Assembly: GCF_024707545.1 (NCBI RefSeq)
Contig: NZ_CP062229.1
Coordinates: 4,135,501 to 4,199,500 of the forward strand
Source: Mesorhizobium onobrychidis
Lineage (GTDB): Bacteria; Pseudomonadota; Alphaproteobacteria; Rhizobiales; Rhizobiaceae
Reading direction: 5' to 3'
Length of the DNA: 64,000 nt
Each line of letters begins with the position of its first letter. Position 1 is the stretch's first letter. The notes under the pieces were generated by a model. The model worked only from the letters and a program-made list of their open reading frames with translations. It was not told where the DNA came from and made no database searches. The translations under genes were made by a program, and so were the position numbers. Positions 28,278 through 39,226 of this stretch are shown here, in pieces.

Positions 28278-29402
28278 TCATACCAGCGAGACCTTCCCGC
28301 CGGCGTGGCGCTCCAGCCGGCCGGCGAGGTCCAGTTCCAACAGCACCATGAAAACCTGGGCGGGATGCAGGCCGGTGTGGCGGATGATTTCGTCGACCGC
28401 CACCGGCGTTGGGCCGAGGGCTTCGATGACGCGGGCGCGGTCGTGTTCGCCGGGTGGCGGCGTTGCGGAAAAGTCGGGCGGCTCTTCGAGCGGCGGCGCC
28501 TCTCGTGTCTGCACCCCGACTAAGGGGGCGATCGCATTGCTAATATCCGATGCCTCGGTGACCAGGGTGGCGCCGTCCTTGAGCAAGGCGTTGGCGCCGG
28601 CGGCGCGCGGATCGAGCGGCGAGCCGGGGACGGCGAAGACCAGCCGCCCCATCTCGCCGGCGAGCCTGGCGCTGATCAGCGAGCCGGAGCGTTGCGCGGC
28701 CTCGACCACGACCAGCCCCAATGCCGCACCGGCGACAAGCCGGTTGCGGCGCGGAAAATCCTGGGCACGCGGCTGCCAGCCGAACGGCATTTCCGAAATG
28801 ATGGCGCCGCCGCGCTCGGCAATCTCGTTGCACAGCCCGGCATTCTCGGGCGGGTAGGGCAGATCGAGGCCGCCGGCCAGCACACCGATCGTGCCTGACG
28901 CAAGGCTGCCCTGATGTGCTGCCGTGTCGATGCCGCGCGCCAGGCCGGAGACGATCCCGTAGCCGTCGCGGCCGAGTTCGGCGGCGAGCGATCGCGCCAT
29001 CTTGATGCCGGCCAGCGAGGCGTTGCGGGCGCCGACGATGGCAACCGCCGGCAAGCGGAACACCGCGCCTTCGCCCTTGACCGCGAGCAGCGGCGGCGGA
29101 TGGTCCATGCTTTTCATCAGCGGCGGATAGTCGGCCTCGCCGATGCCGACGAAGCGGGCGCCAGCCCGCCGTGCTGTCTCCAGTTCCGCCTCGGCCTCAG
29201 CCATCGTCGGGATGCGGACGATCTTTCTGGCGCCACCCGAAATCATCAGCTCGGGCAGCATCTCGAGCGCCGTCTCGGCCGAGCCGAAGCGGTTGATCAG
29301 GTCGCGAAAGGTGGCAGGGCCGATATTCGGTGTGCGGATCAAACGAATCCAGCTCAACCGCTGCCGGTCGCTGAGCCGCGGCCCGGCGGCGCGCGAGTTC
29401 AC
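28278..29402 (-). CDS. dprA: DNA-processing protein DprA
   Basis: A 374-aa DprA/Smf protein, which loads RecA on incoming single-stranded DNA during transformation and recombination. N-terminal helical domain [26 protein letters not shown], then the Rossmann-like core with [59 protein letters not shown] and [11 protein letters not shown] winged-helix C-terminus ([27 protein letters not shown]) is present. Start is GTG at 29402, overlapping the plsY stop; a long open frame continues upstream antisense-like through plsY but is not coding. Confidence 0.94.
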   Translation of the reverse strand: MNSRAAGPRLSDRQRLSWIRLIRTPNIGPATFRDLINRFGSAETALEMLPELMISGGARKIVRIPTMAEAEAELETARRAGARFVGIGEADYPPLMKSMDHPPPLLAVKGEGAVFRLPAVAIVGARNASLAGIKMARSLAAELGRDGYGIVSGLARGIDTAAHQGSLASGTIGVLAGGLDLPYPPENAGLCNEIAERGGAIISEMPFGWQPRAQDFPRRNRLVAGAALGLVVVEAAQRSGSLISARLAGEMGRLVFAVPGSPLDPRAAGANALLKDGATLVTEASDISNAIAPLVGVQTREAPPLEEPPDFSATPPPGEHDRARVIEALGPTPVAVDEIIRHTGLHPAQVFMVLLELDLAGRLERHAGGKVSLV

Positions 29403-29986
29403 TCCCTGGCCCCGATCTTGCCCTCGGTGCCGGCCAACAGCCGCGCAATGTTGGCCCGGTGTTTTATGATGACGATCAGGCTCATCAGCGCGAACAGCCC
29501 GGCAATCTGCGGCGTGCTGAGGGCATAGAGCGCGATCGGCACGACGACTGCTGCCGTCAGCGCCGCCAGCGAAGAGTAGCGAAACAGGAAAGCGACGGCC
29601 AGCCAGACGAGGGCGAAGATCAGCGCCACCTGCCAGGCAAGAGCGATCAGCACGCCGAGATAGGTGGCGACACCCTTGCCGCCCTTGAAGCCGAGCCAGA
29701 CCGGAAAGAGATGACCGAAAAAGGCACCGAGGCCGGCCCAGGGCCCGAGCTCCGGTGCAAAACGACCGGCGATCAGCACGGCCGCCGTGCCTTTCAGCGC
29801 GTCGAGCAGCAGCGTCGCGGCAGCTAGGCCCTTGTTGCCGGTGCGCAGTACATTGGTGGCGCCGATATTGCCGGAGCCTATATTGCGGACGTCGCCAAGA
29901 CCCGCGGCGCGGGTGATCACGAGCCCGAACGGGATCGAGCCGAGCAGATAACCGAACACCAGCGCCAAGACGATGCCGTAAGCCAT
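29399..29986 (-). CDS. plsY: Acyl-phosphate:glycerol-3-phosphate acyltransferase
   Basis: A 195-aa integral membrane protein with several transmembrane helices. It transfers acyl from acyl-phosphate to glycerol 3-phosphate, the first step of phospholipid synthesis. Family motifs are [35 protein letters not shown] and [14 protein letters not shown]. It overlaps dprA by four bases (GTGA). Confidence 0.95.
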   Translation of the reverse strand: MAYGIVLALVFGYLLGSIPFGLVITRAAGLGDVRNIGSGNIGATNVLRTGNKGLAAATLLLDALKGTAAVLIAGRFAPELGPWAGLGAFFGHLFPVWLGFKGGKGVATYLGVLIALAWQVALIFALVWLAVAFLFRYSSLAALTAAVVVPIALYALSTPQIAGLFALMSLIVIIKHRANIARLLAGTEGKIGARE

Positions 29987-30004
29987 TGTTCCCCCAGATA
30001 TGCC

Positions 30005-31291
30005 CTAGGCTGAAAACACTGTGCGGCCCGCCACCATGGTTTGCAAGACCTTGCCCTGCAGTCGCGCGCCTTCGAAACAGGTGTTTTTCGAGCGCGAACG
30101 GATACCGCTTTCGCTGACGATCCATGGCTCGTCGAGATCAACCAGTGCAAGATCGGCGACCGCGCCTGGCTTCAGCGTACCGCCGGGCAGGCCGAACAAT
30201 CTTGCCGGTGCGGTGGACAACGTCTCGACCAGCCTGAGCAGCGTCACGTCGCCATTGTGATAGAGCCGTAGCGCCGCACCCAGCAGCGTTTCCAGCCCGA
30301 TGGCACCGGCCGCAGCGTCGGCGAAGGGCAGGCGCTTGGTGTCGACATCCTGCGGGTCGTGCGAGGAGACGATGATGTCGATCGTGCCGTCCCTGACCGC
30401 CTCGATCATCGCCAGCCGGTCTTCCTCGGCGCGCAGCGGCGGCGTCAATCGGAAGAAGGTGCGGTATTCGCCGACGTCGTTCTCGTTGAGCGACAGATTG
30501 TGGATCGAGACGCCTGATGTGACATTCGCGCTGTCGGCTTTCGCCCGCGTTACCGCGTTTGCCGCCATGGCCGTCGAGATCTTGGCCGCGTGATAGGCGC
30601 CGCCGGTCAGCCGCGCCAGCGCAAGGTCGCGCTCCACCGGAATGGACTCGGCCTCGCGCGGAATGCCGGCAAGGCCGAGCCAGCTGGCATAGAGGCCTTC
30701 ATTCATGACGCCTGATGAGGCGAGGTCGGCGTCTTGAGTTTCATGCGCGATCACGCCGCCGAAATCGCGCGCATAGGTCAGCGCGCGGCGCATTACCAAT
30801 GCGCTTGATATGGTGTGCCGCCCGTCGGTGAAGGCGACCGCGCCGGCCTCGCGCAGCAGGCCGAATTCGGTCATCTCGCGGCCTTCGAGGCCCTTGGTGA
30901 TCGCAGCCGCCGGAAAGATGTTGACGATAGCCGTGTCCTTGGCGGTGCGCAGCACGAATTCGACGAGCGCGACATTGTCGATCACCGGGTCGGTGTCGGG
31001 CATCATGACGATGGAAGTGACGCCGCCGGCGGCCGCCGCCACGCTGGCCGAAGCGATGGTTTCGCGGTGTTCACCGCCCGGTTCGCCGATGAAGACGCGC
31101 GCATCGATCAGACCGGGGATAACAGCCTTGCCGGCACAGTCGATGACGGTAGCATCTTGCGGAGCGCCCTGGTTCAAGGCCGACTTGCCGGCAGCGACGA
31201 TCTTGCGGCCCTCGACAATGACCGTGCCGACCTCGTCGATGCCGCGCGACGGATCGACGACGCGGGCCCGGCTGAAGACCGTTGTGCTCAT
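30005..31291 (-). CDS. pyrX: Inactive dihydroorotase-like protein (PyrX type)
   Basis: A 428-aa amidohydrolase-fold protein resembling dihydroorotase, but the zinc ligands are lost. Where active enzymes have DxHVHLREPG this one reads [10 protein letters not shown] (residues 63-72), so both histidines are Arg65 and Phe67 and the substrate arginine is Gly69. Such pseudo-dihydroorotases support aspartate carbamoyltransferase assembly. It overlaps pyrB by four bases (ATGA), matching that partnership. An active PyrC must be encoded elsewhere. Confidence 0.88.
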   Translation of the reverse strand: MSTTVFSRARVVDPSRGIDEVGTVIVEGRKIVAAGKSALNQGAPQDATVIDCAGKAVIPGLIDARVFIGEPGGEHRETIASASVAAAAGGVTSIVMMPDTDPVIDNVALVEFVLRTAKDTAIVNIFPAAAITKGLEGREMTEFGLLREAGAVAFTDGRHTISSALVMRRALTYARDFGGVIAHETQDADLASSGVMNEGLYASWLGLAGIPREAESIPVERDLALARLTGGAYHAAKISTAMAANAVTRAKADSANVTSGVSIHNLSLNENDVGEYRTFFRLTPPLRAEEDRLAMIEAVRDGTIDIIVSSHDPQDVDTKRLPFADAAAGAIGLETLLGAALRLYHNGDVTLLRLVETLSTAPARLFGLPGGTLKPGAVADLALVDLDEPWIVSESGIRSRSKNTCFEGARLQGKVLQTMVAGRTVFSA

Positions 31292-32268
31292 GCGCCGCGG
31301 CCCTCGAGGTTGCGGTCCTCACGATTGCGGCGGGGGTCGAGCAGGGCTTCCATCACCGCCATGCGCACGGCAACACCCATCTCCACCTGTTCCTGGATGA
31401 CGCTCTGCGGACCGTCGGCGATTTCCGAGGCGATCTCGACGCCGCGGTTCATCGGGCCGGGATGCATGACCAGCGCGCCGTCCCTGGCCGCTTTCAGCTT
31501 CTCCGCATCGAGGCCGAAATAGTGGAAATATTCGCGCACCGAAGGCACGAAGGCGCCTTCCATCCGCTCGCGCTGCAGCCGCAGCATCATCACCACATCC
31601 GCGTCCTTGAGCCCTTCGGCCATCGAACGGGTGACGATCACGCCCATTTTCTCGATACCGGCGGGCAGAAGCGTCGACGGCGCCACGACCCTGACCTGGG
31701 CGCCGAGCGCATTGAGCAGCATGATGTTGGAACGCGCCACGCGCGAATGCAGGATGTCGCCGCAGACCGCCACGATCAGCTTCGACAGCTGGCCCCTGGC
31801 GCGGCGGATGGTCAGCGCGTCGAGCAGCGCCTGCGTCGGGTGCTCATGGGCGCCGTCACCGGCATTGATCACCGAGCAGCCGACCTTTTGCGCCAGCAGG
31901 GCTGCGGCACCCGCCGACTGGTGGCGGATGATCAATATGTCCGGACGCATGGCGTTCAGCGTCATCGCCGTGTCGATCAGCGTCTCGCCCTTCTTCACCG
32001 AAGAACTGGCCACCGACATGTTCATGACGTCGGCACCGAGCCGTTTTCCGGCCAGCTCGAACGACGACTGCGTGCGGGTCGAGGCTTCGTAGAAGAGGTT
32101 GATCTGGGTGCGGCCGCGCAGCGTTGAGGTCTTCTTCTCCGACTGCCGCGAGATCGCGACCGCCCGGTCCGCCCTGTCCAGCAAAAGCTCGATGTCGGCG
32201 GGGGAAAGATCGCGGATGCCCAGAAGATGGCGGTGGGGATAGAGTGGCAGGGACGAAGCGTCGGTCAT
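31288..32268 (-). CDS. pyrB: Aspartate carbamoyltransferase catalytic subunit
   Basis: A 326-aa ATCase that condenses carbamoyl phosphate with aspartate, the committed step of pyrimidine synthesis. Motifs: [25 protein letters not shown] (carbamoyl-phosphate loop), [18 protein letters not shown] and [11 protein letters not shown]. It is first in a minus-strand operon with pyrX, plsY and dprA. Confidence 0.96.
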   Translation of the reverse strand: MTDASSLPLYPHRHLLGIRDLSPADIELLLDRADRAVAISRQSEKKTSTLRGRTQINLFYEASTRTQSSFELAGKRLGADVMNMSVASSSVKKGETLIDTAMTLNAMRPDILIIRHQSAGAAALLAQKVGCSVINAGDGAHEHPTQALLDALTIRRARGQLSKLIVAVCGDILHSRVARSNIMLLNALGAQVRVVAPSTLLPAGIEKMGVIVTRSMAEGLKDADVVMMLRLQRERMEGAFVPSVREYFHYFGLDAEKLKAARDGALVMHPGPMNRGVEIASEIADGPQSVIQEQVEMGVAVRMAVMEALLDPRRNREDRNLEGRGA

Positions 32269-32425
32269 CTCAAGGCGCTGCTATAGGGTGGAGGGCGTTT
32301 GGCTGCAAGCACCAGCTTTGGATTGCGGCCTTTCTCCCCGGTATTTTCGTCGCGCGCGTTGCGCGGCTTGGGCTATAACCGCCGATGGCTTCGGATTCGT
32401 GGCCTTGTGATGATAAGGACAATGC

Positions 32426-34054
32426 GTGACCGACGACGTGACGAACCAGCCGCCGCCGCTGGCAGGCGGCAATGCCTGGCGGGGCGATCCGTTGCTGATC
32501 CAGCTTGCCGAGCGTTTTTCCGATCCGGTGCGAAAGGATCTCGACGGGCTCGGCCGTTTCGTGCTGACGCACGAGGCGCAGGAGCTGGCCCGCCTTGCCA
32601 ATGTCGAGACGCCGAAGCTCAGGACCCATGACCGGCAGGGCCGGCGCATCGATCTGGTCGAGTTCCATCCAGCCTATCACGCGTTGATGCGCCGGTCGGT
32701 GGCGAACGGGCTGCATTCGTCGGTCTGGGAAAATGGCGATGCCGAGATCGGCCGCCGGCATCAGGTGCGCGCCGCCCGTTTCTATCTTACGGCCGAGCTC
32801 GAAACCGGGCATCTCTGTCCCATCACCATGACCAACGCATCGCTGGCAGCGCTGATGGCAAGCCCGAAGCTGTTTCGCGAATGGGCGCCGCGTGTGACGA
32901 CACGCAAATACGACCAGAGCCAAAAGCCGCCGGTCGAAAAGACCGGGCTGACGCTGGGCATGGGCATGACCGAGAAGCAGGGCGGCACCGACGTCCGCGC
33001 CAACGTCACCAGGGCCGAGCGCGCCGGCAGCAGGTTTTATCGGCTGACCGGCCACAAATGGTTCATGTCGGCGCCGATGTCGGATGCGTTCCTGGTGCTT
33101 GGACAGGCGCCGGAAGGACTTTCGTGCTTTCTCGTCCCCCGCATTCTCGGCGACGGGTCGGGCAACGGCTTCCGCTTCCAGCGGCTGAAGGACAAGCTCG
33201 GCAACCGCTCCAACGCCTCGTCCGAAGTGGAGTTCGTCAATGCCATTGGCGAGATGGTCGGCGAGCCAGGGGCGGGCGTCAAGACGATCATGGACATGGT
33301 GACGCTGACCCGGCTCGACTGCGCGATCGCCTCGTCGGCGATCATGCGTGCCGGGCTGGCCGAGGCCGTCCACCACACCCGTCACCGCCAGGTGTTTGGA
33401 ACCAATCTGATCGAGCAGCCGCTGATGCAGCGCGTGCTGGCCGACATGGCGCTCGACGTCGCTGCGGCCACCGCGCTGTCGTTCCGGCTGGCGCGCTCCT
33501 TCGACGAGGCGGCCGGCGACCGCGGCGAGGCGGCCTTCGCGCGCGCCATGACGCCGGTCGTCAAATATTGGGTCTGCAAGATCGCACCACCGCTGCTCTA
33601 CGAGGCGATGGAATGCCTCGGCGGCAATGGCTATGTCGAGGAGGCGCCGCTCGCTCGCTATTATCGCGAAGCCCCGGTCAACGCGATCTGGGAGGGTTCC
33701 GGCAATGTCATGGCGCTCGACGTGCTGCGCGTGCTGGGGCGTGCACCCGGCCTGTTCGAGGAGGTGCTGGCCGGCATCGATCGCGATCTCGGCGCCGGCG
33801 GACGCGGCACCGTCGGTGTGCTCAAGGCGGCAATGCAGGTCGCGGCAACCGACGAGGGCTCGGCCCGCCTGCTCACCGAGCAACTGGCGCTGTCGGCGGC
33901 AGCGGCGGAGCTTCGCAGGCTGGGGGCAGGGCGGATCGCCGACGCCTTCGTCGAGACGCGCCTCGCCGGCCAGTGGCGCAACACTTATGGCATGCTCGAT
34001 TCACGCCATGACGCGCGTATGATCATCGATACGCTTTATCCGCCGGTCACCTGA
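32426..34054 (+). CDS. AidB-like acyl-CoA dehydrogenase
   Basis: A 542-aa flavoprotein of the AidB branch of acyl-CoA dehydrogenases. Motifs: LGMGMTEKQGGTDVRANVT, HKWFMSAPMSDAFLVL, ECLGGNGYVEE and YYREAPVNAIWEGSGNVMALDVLR. AidB in E. coli is part of the adaptive response to alkylation and binds DNA; many rhizobial homologues are annotated as isovaleryl-CoA dehydrogenase-like. The actual substrate is open. Start GTG 32426 with AAGGA seven bases upstream. It is divergent from pyrB. Confidence 0.88.
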   Translation: MTDDVTNQPPPLAGGNAWRGDPLLIQLAERFSDPVRKDLDGLGRFVLTHEAQELARLANVETPKLRTHDRQGRRIDLVEFHPAYHALMRRSVANGLHSSVWENGDAEIGRRHQVRAARFYLTAELETGHLCPITMTNASLAALMASPKLFREWAPRVTTRKYDQSQKPPVEKTGLTLGMGMTEKQGGTDVRANVTRAERAGSRFYRLTGHKWFMSAPMSDAFLVLGQAPEGLSCFLVPRILGDGSGNGFRFQRLKDKLGNRSNASSEVEFVNAIGEMVGEPGAGVKTIMDMVTLTRLDCAIASSAIMRAGLAEAVHHTRHRQVFGTNLIEQPLMQRVLADMALDVAAATALSFRLARSFDEAAGDRGEAAFARAMTPVVKYWVCKIAPPLLYEAMECLGGNGYVEEAPLARYYREAPVNAIWEGSGNVMALDVLRVLGRAPGLFEEVLAGIDRDLGAGGRGTVGVLKAAMQVAATDEGSARLLTEQLALSAAAAELRRLGAGRIADAFVETRLAGQWRNTYGMLDSRHDARMIIDTLYPPVT

Positions 34055-34182
34055 GAAGAGACTTGGGAGGGTTTCTCGTCGTCTGTCGCGCCGCTGTGGA
34101 TGACCGTTAACCTTAACAAATGGTTTCCATTGCGATGGCGGGCCGCAAAGCCCACTGTCCTGTTTACGGAAGCAGGAACGCC

Positions 34183-34761
34183 ATGCGGCATATATTAAGC
34201 TCCTTTCTGGCCTTGCACTGGGCGGTCGTTTTCGCCCTGCTGGCGTTCATCTGCATCGACGGGAATCGCGGTGTTGCGGCAGCGCTTGGCGTGCTCGGCG
34301 TCGTCCTCCAGAACACCGGCTTCGTCGACCTCGAAAAGGCCGTCGTCGTGGCACCGCTTGCCGTAGCGCTGCTTGTCGTCGCGGTGCTGTTCTGCTGGGC
34401 CTTTGTCGAGACTCTGTTTAGCGACCCGACAAATCCGGACGCCGCCGACAGCGTCGTGCGGGTCGCCTTCATCTCCGCCTCCGGCGTACTGTCGCTGATT
34501 GTCGTCGGCGGCGCCGCGCAAGGCATCAACGGGCTATTCATGGCTATCGCGGTGCAACTGGCGGCACTGCTGGCTTCCTATGTCGCCATGCTCGCAGAGC
34601 GGCGGTCGGCTCTTGCCGCAACGGTTCCGGGCACAGGTGAAGTCCGTGCCGCCGCGCATGTGATGGCGAAGGCGGCGGCGCACAACTCGGCGCTCTCGCG
34701 CATTTCCGGCCGGCCGGACGCAAACTTGAGGGCGGATACGAATTTGAGGGATGGCCGCTGA
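34183..34761 (+). CDS. Membrane protein of unknown function, 192 aa
   Basis: Four hydrophobic segments (about residues 4-22, 47-69, 90-112 and 115-137 from the chosen start) followed by a hydrophilic tail of about 50 residues. The ATG at 34183 has AGGA eight bases upstream; 34120 is an alternative that adds 21 residues. No family recognised. It is coupled to the next gene (TGATG). Confidence 0.7.
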   Translation: MRHILSSFLALHWAVVFALLAFICIDGNRGVAAALGVLGVVLQNTGFVDLEKAVVVAPLAVALLVVAVLFCWAFVETLFSDPTNPDAADSVVRVAFISASGVLSLIVVGGAAQGINGLFMAIAVQLAALLASYVAMLAERRSALAATVPGTGEVRAAAHVMAKAAAHNSALSRISGRPDANLRADTNLRDGR

Positions 34762-35072
34762 TGCGCACCTTGTTCGCGCTATGGGCGGCCCCGCTCGCCC
34801 TGTTCTGGGGCTGGTTCTTCCTGTCGCTCAACGATATCAATTTCGGCTACGTCATGCTGAGCCGCCAATTGCATGACCTCGTCTTCCAGCTCTATGGGGA
34901 AATGCTTGGCATCGATCCGGCGCTCATTCCCGGCATGGTGGCAAAGGCCTGCATCCTCGACAGTCTGCTGCTCATGGCGTTTTGGGCGTTTCGCCGCCGC
35001 CGGGTGATCGGTGGCTGGATCAGGATAATGCGCGACCGCTATTTCGACCAGGCACCGACGCCGAGCGCCTGA
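34761..35072 (+). CDS. Small membrane protein, 103 aa, hypothetical
   Basis: One N-terminal transmembrane segment ([20 protein letters not shown]), a soluble middle ([28 protein letters not shown]), then a second hydrophobic helix ([13 protein letters not shown]) and an arginine-rich end. Starts on the stop codon of the preceding gene. Its last 34 bases overlap the 3' end of ruvX on the other strand. Confidence 0.72.
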   Translation: MRTLFALWAAPLALFWGWFFLSLNDINFGYVMLSRQLHDLVFQLYGEMLGIDPALIPGMVAKACILDSLLLMAFWAFRRRRVIGGWIRIMRDRYFDQAPTPSA

Positions 35073-35524
35073 AGCCGGTCGAGAACGCCCTGCAGAATAA
35101 AGGCCGCCGCGGCCGAATCGATCTTGCCAGCGCGTTTGCGGCGCGAAAAATCCATCTCAATCAACGTCCGCTCAGCCGCCACCGTCGACAGTCGCTCGTC
35201 CCACAAAACGAAGGGCAGGTCGGTCACAGCAGCCATGTTGCGGGCGAAGGCGCGGGATTTCTGGGCGCGCGGGCCTTCCGACCCGTCCATGTTGACCGGC
35301 AGGCCGAGCACCACGGCCCCGACGTTCTCTTTCTGCAGCAAGGCGAGCAGCACGGCTGCATCCAGCGAGAATTTCCTGCGCATGATGACGGGACGCGGGT
35401 GGGCGAAGGCAAAGCCCCGGTCGGAAACCGCGACGCCGATGGTCTTGTCGCCGAGGTCGAGCCCGGCCAGCGTCTTGCCGCCGCTGAGCCGCGCCGGCAA
35501 CTCTTCGATGGTGATGATGCTCAA
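35039..35524 (-). CDS. ruvX: Putative pre-16S rRNA nuclease / Holliday junction resolvase-like (YqgF)
   Basis: A 161-aa RNase H-fold protein of the YqgF family. The N-terminal [44 protein letters not shown] and [12 protein letters not shown] motifs, with acidic residues for metal binding, are intact. It is implicated in 16S rRNA 5' maturation and possibly recombination. The 3' end overlaps the convergent membrane gene. Confidence 0.93.
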   Translation of the reverse strand: MSIITIEELPARLSGGKTLAGLDLGDKTIGVAVSDRGFAFAHPRPVIMRRKFSLDAAVLLALLQKENVGAVVLGLPVNMDGSEGPRAQKSRAFARNMAAVTDLPFVLWDERLSTVAAERTLIEMDFSRRKRAGKIDSAAAAFILQGVLDRLQALGVGAWSK

Positions 35525-35624
35525 CGGCTATCCTTCGACTGCTGCCCGCGAAGGACGCTGCGGGACTTTAATTTCACTGCCGGCGTTCTATCCTTTGGGG
35601 AAGCAAAAATCGAGGAAGGCATTC

Positions 35625-36332
35625 ATGAAACTGACCTGGTACGGACATTCCGCATTTCGCATCGAAACCACCGACGCGAAAATCCTCATCGATCCCTATC
35701 TGATCGGCAATCCGTCATGGACGGGCGGCTGGGAAGAGCCGGCGGAAGGGGTCACGCATGTCCTTTTGACCCACGGCCATAGCGATCACATCAGCGGTGC
35801 GCTCGAAGTGCTTGGGAAAAGCGGCGCCATGCTGGTCGCCAATTTCGAGGTCTGCATGTACCTGGTCGGCAGGGGCGCCAGCGACAAGAAGATCAATCCC
35901 GGCAATATCGGCGGCACCGTGGATTGCGGCGGTTTCACCACCACCTTCGTCCAGGCCCTGCATTCATCGTCGTTCCCAGGTGACAATGGCCTGAACACCT
36001 ATCTCGGCAATCCAGGCGGCCTCGTCCTGCATTTTCCGGAAGACAAGACGCTCTATCACATGGGCGACACCGACATCTTTTCCGACATGGCGCTGATCAA
36101 CGAATTACATGAGCCGAAGATCGGCATCGTTCCGATCGGCGACCGCTTTACCATGGGTGGCGCGGTGGCAGCCCTTGCCTGCCGCCGATTCTTTCAGTTC
36201 GAGACGGTCATTCCCAGTCACTTCGGCACGTTCCCGATCATCGACCAGACCGCCGACAAGTTTGTCGCGGGGTTGGACGGATCCGGCGTGAAGGTGGCGT
36301 TGCCGGAGATCGGCGGGACGATTAGCTTGTAG
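35625..36332 (+). CDS. UPF0173 metal-dependent hydrolase
   Basis: A 235-aa metallo-beta-lactamase-fold protein. It starts MKLTWYGHSAFRIET and carries the metal motif THGHSDH, with further ligands at the HMGDTDIFSD and PSHFGTFP stretches. Substrate unknown. The ATG at 35625 follows GAGGAAGG; the longer reading upstream is antisense to ruvX and is rejected. Confidence 0.92.
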   Translation: MKLTWYGHSAFRIETTDAKILIDPYLIGNPSWTGGWEEPAEGVTHVLLTHGHSDHISGALEVLGKSGAMLVANFEVCMYLVGRGASDKKINPGNIGGTVDCGGFTTTFVQALHSSSFPGDNGLNTYLGNPGGLVLHFPEDKTLYHMGDTDIFSDMALINELHEPKIGIVPIGDRFTMGGAVAALACRRFFQFETVIPSHFGTFPIIDQTADKFVAGLDGSGVKVALPEIGGTISL

Positions 36333-36370
36333 AAGACGCTAGGTATAAGACGCTAAAATGGAGTGAAAAC

Positions 36371-36787
36371 ATGATTTTGAGGGGCTTTCTTTGCATTTCT
36401 ATTCTCTCTGTGGCGTCCGCCGCTCCCGCCGCGGAGGACTTTATCGAAGGCGTCTATCTCCAGTCCGAGGATCTTTGTGCGCAGGCCAAGAAGGACACAC
36501 TGGAAGCGCTGATCGACGCCGGCAACATCGTGCTCTCGGCGCGTGGCCTGCAAAGCGTCGAATACGATTGCGAGTTCCTTCAGATCACCAAGGCGACGCT
36601 CTCGCCGAGCTGGGCGGTGACAGCCATATGTCAGGAACCGGGCCACGTCTTTCCGGACGTTCTCTCCGTAACGCAATTGAGCCCGAAGCAGATCGATCTG
36701 GTTTCGGTCCGACCTGCGGAAGACGAAAGCGAGGCGAGCGGCAACAGCGGCAGCTATTTCCTCTGCGACGGTGTGGCCCTGCCATAG
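36371..36787 (+). CDS. Secreted protein of unknown function, 138 aa
   Basis: A signal peptide (residues 1-20, ending AAPAA) precedes a mature domain with four cysteines ([25 protein letters not shown]), suggesting two disulfides in the periplasm. No family recognised. Upstream, the 9-base phrase aagacgcta is repeated twice at 36332-36356. Confidence 0.75.
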   Translation: MILRGFLCISILSVASAAPAAEDFIEGVYLQSEDLCAQAKKDTLEALIDAGNIVLSARGLQSVEYDCEFLQITKATLSPSWAVTAICQEPGHVFPDVLSVTQLSPKQIDLVSVRPAEDESEASGNSGSYFLCDGVALP

Positions 36788-36879
36788 ACCTTCTGCCTGA
36801 GTTGTCGGCACGATGCATGTTGCGCGGCACGCGCCGCGCCGCTATAGCGCGGACTGGTTTTCCAGAGGCACAAACAACC

Positions 36880-37167
36880 ATGTCCGTTGATCTTCAGACT
36901 GTGAAGCGCGTCGCGCGTCTCGCCCGTATTGCGGTGAGCGAGGAGGATGCCGAGCGCATGACCGGCGAGTTGAACGCCATTCTGGGCTTTGTCGAGCAAT
37001 TGAACGAGGTCGACGTCTCCGGCGTCGAGCCGATGACTTCGGTGATCCCGATGGAGATGAAGAAGCGCCCGGACGTCGTCACCGACGGCAGCAAGGCGGC
37101 CGACATCGTCGCCAACGCCCCGGCCACCGAAGAGAATTTCTTCCTCGTTCCGAAGGTCGTGGAGTAG
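36880..37167 (+). CDS. gatC: Asp-tRNA(Asn)/Glu-tRNA(Gln) amidotransferase subunit C
   Basis: A 95-aa GatC that stabilises GatA in the GatCAB complex converting Glu-tRNA(Gln) and Asp-tRNA(Asn). Motifs: [39 protein letters not shown] and [17 protein letters not shown] gene separates it from gatA by less than 500 bases. Confidence 0.95.
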   Translation: MSVDLQTVKRVARLARIAVSEEDAERMTGELNAILGFVEQLNEVDVSGVEPMTSVIPMEMKKRPDVVTDGSKAADIVANAPATEENFFLVPKVVE

Positions 37168-37174
37168 CGGACCG

Positions 37175-37633
37175 ATGGCAATCGAGATCGCCATCGAGAC
37201 GCCGCTGCAGGACGATGTGCGCGGGCTGGTTAAGGAGCTCAACGACACGCTGCTGGAACTGACGCCGCCGGAGCACTGCCATCACATGACCGTCGAACAG
37301 ATGGCCGACAACGACACAACTGTCTTCGTCGCTCGCGACAACGGCCTTGCCATCGGTTGCGGCGCGCTGAAGCGCCACGATGGCACCGTCGGCGAGGTCA
37401 AGCGCATGTACACGCGGCCTTCGCATCGTGGACAGAAGATCGGCGCCAGAATCGTCGAGCGGATCGAAGCGCTGGCGCACGATGAAGGGCTGAAGCGTTT
37501 GGTGCTGGAAACCGGCGACCGCCATCCGGCAGCGTGGATCGTCTATGAACGCGCCGGATTTTCGCGCTGCAGCCCGGTGCTGGACTATCCCGATACCGAG
37601 TGGTCGGTGTTTTACGAAAAGAGCCTTGCCTGA
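37175..37633 (+). CDS. GNAT family N-acetyltransferase
   Basis: A 152-aa acetyltransferase with the acetyl-CoA loop [19 protein letters not shown] and the preceding strand GEVKRMYT. Substrate unknown. It begins 7 bases after gatC and its last base is the first base of gatA (TGATG), so it is embedded in the gatCA operon. Confidence 0.9.
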   Translation: MAIEIAIETPLQDDVRGLVKELNDTLLELTPPEHCHHMTVEQMADNDTTVFVARDNGLAIGCGALKRHDGTVGEVKRMYTRPSHRGQKIGARIVERIEALAHDEGLKRLVLETGDRHPAAWIVYERAGFSRCSPVLDYPDTEWSVFYEKSLA

Positions 37634-39198
37634 TGAGCGACCTGACCCACCTGACGATTTCGCAGGCCCGCGCCAAGCTGCGCGCCAAGGAAATCACCGC
37701 AACCGAGATCACCGAAGCCTATCTCCAGGCGATCGAGCGGGCCAATCCGGCGCTCAACGCCTATGTCGTCGTTACCGATGACAAGGCGCGCGACATGGCC
37801 AGGGCCTCGGACGCGAAGCTGGCGAAGGGCGAAGGCGGATCGCTCGAAGGCATACCGCTCGGGATCAAGGACCTGTTCGGCACCGAAGGCATCCACACCC
37901 AGGCCTGCAGCCATGTGCTGGACGGGTTCAAGCCGCACTACGAATCGACCGTCACCGCCAATCTGTGGGCCGACGGCGCCGTGATGCTCGGCAAGCTCAA
38001 CATGGACGAGTTCGCCATGGGCTCGTCCAACGAGACCTCCCATTACGGCCCCGTCGTCAATCCGTGGCGGCGTTCGCGGCTCGACACGGTGGTGATGCCG
38101 ACCACGCATCAGGGCGATGGCGGTTTCGTCTCGGCCGGCGGCACCCGGACCGCGCGCACGCTGGACAACGCCCAACTCGTGCCGGGCGGCTCGTCGGGTG
38201 GCTCGGCCTCCGCCGTTTCGGCGCTCCTGTGTGCCGGCGCCACCGCCACCGACACCGGCGGGTCGATCCGCCAGCCTGCCGCCTTCACCGGCACGGTCGG
38301 CATCAAGCCGACCTACGGCCGCTGCTCGCGCTGGGGTATTGTCGCCTTTGCTTCGTCGCTCGACCAGGCCGGACCGATCGCCCGCGACGTGCGTGACGCC
38401 GCGATCCTCTTGAAATCGATGGCCTCGGTCGATCCGAGGGACACCACCTCGGTCGACCGGCCCGTGCCGGATTACGAGGCGGCGATCGGCAAGCCGATCA
38501 AGGGCATGAAGGTCGGCATCCCCAGGGAATACCGCGTCGACGGCATGCCCGACGAGATCGAGGCGCTGTGGCAGAAAGGCATTGCCTGGCTGAAAGATGC
38601 CGGCGCCGAGATCGTCGAAATTTCGCTTCCGCATACCAAATATGCGCTGCCGGCCTATTACATCGTCGCGCCCGCCGAAGCCTCTTCGAACCTCGCCCGC
38701 TATGATGGCGTCCGCTATGGGTTGCGCGTGCCGGGCAAGGACATCGTCGACATGTACGAGAAGACCCGCGCCGCCGGCTTCGGCCGCGAGGTCAAGCGCC
38801 GCATCATGATCGGCACCTATGTCCTCTCCGCCGGCTACTACGATGCCTACTATCTGCAGGCGCAGAAGGTGCGGAATCTCATCAAGCGGGATTTCGAAAA
38901 TGCATTCACAGCCGGCGTCGATGTCATCCTGACCCCGGCAACGCCGTCGGCGGCCTTCGGCATCGCCGACGAGGACATGGCCGCCGACCCGGTCAAGATG
39001 TACCTCAATGACATCTTTACGGTGACGGTGAACATGGCTGGACTGCCGGGTATCGCCGTGCCCGCAGGGCTAGACGCCAAGGGCCTGCCGCTCGGCCTGC
39101 AGCTCATCGGCCGGCCTTTCGACGAGGAAACTTTGTTTCAGACCGCCCATGTCATCGAACAGGCGGCGGGTACGTTCCAGCCCGAAAAGTGGTGGTAG
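37633..39198 (+). CDS. gatA: Asp-tRNA(Asn)/Glu-tRNA(Gln) amidotransferase subunit A
   Basis: A 521-aa amidase-signature enzyme releasing ammonia from glutamine for GatB. Catalytic Lys80 lies in PLGIKDLFG, the cis-serine in [10 protein letters not shown] (184-193), and the nucleophile in [12 protein letters not shown]. Between NPW (143-145) and PGGSSGG there is an insertion of about 30 residues ([19 protein letters not shown]...) absent from most GatA proteins but, as I recall, present in Mesorhizobium. gatB is not in this window. Confidence 0.95.
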   Translation: MSDLTHLTISQARAKLRAKEITATEITEAYLQAIERANPALNAYVVVTDDKARDMARASDAKLAKGEGGSLEGIPLGIKDLFGTEGIHTQACSHVLDGFKPHYESTVTANLWADGAVMLGKLNMDEFAMGSSNETSHYGPVVNPWRRSRLDTVVMPTTHQGDGGFVSAGGTRTARTLDNAQLVPGGSSGGSASAVSALLCAGATATDTGGSIRQPAAFTGTVGIKPTYGRCSRWGIVAFASSLDQAGPIARDVRDAAILLKSMASVDPRDTTSVDRPVPDYEAAIGKPIKGMKVGIPREYRVDGMPDEIEALWQKGIAWLKDAGAEIVEISLPHTKYALPAYYIVAPAEASSNLARYDGVRYGLRVPGKDIVDMYEKTRAAGFGREVKRRIMIGTYVLSAGYYDAYYLQAQKVRNLIKRDFENAFTAGVDVILTPATPSAAFGIADEDMAADPVKMYLNDIFTVTVNMAGLPGIAVPAGLDAKGLPLGLQLIGRPFDEETLFQTAHVIEQAAGTFQPEKWW

Positions 39199-39226
39199 TG
39201 TCGTCTCCCATCTGAAGGGGTGAGGG

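Noticed and set aside
29403..30125. Upstream extension of the dprA frame through plsY
   Set aside because: The extension is an arginine/glycine-rich reading of plsY in another frame; dprA has a good GTG start at 29402 overlapping the plsY stop.
35124..35624. Long N-terminal extension of the UPF0173 hydrolase
   Set aside because: It is antisense to ruvX; the hydrolase family starts at MKLTWYGHSAF (35625).
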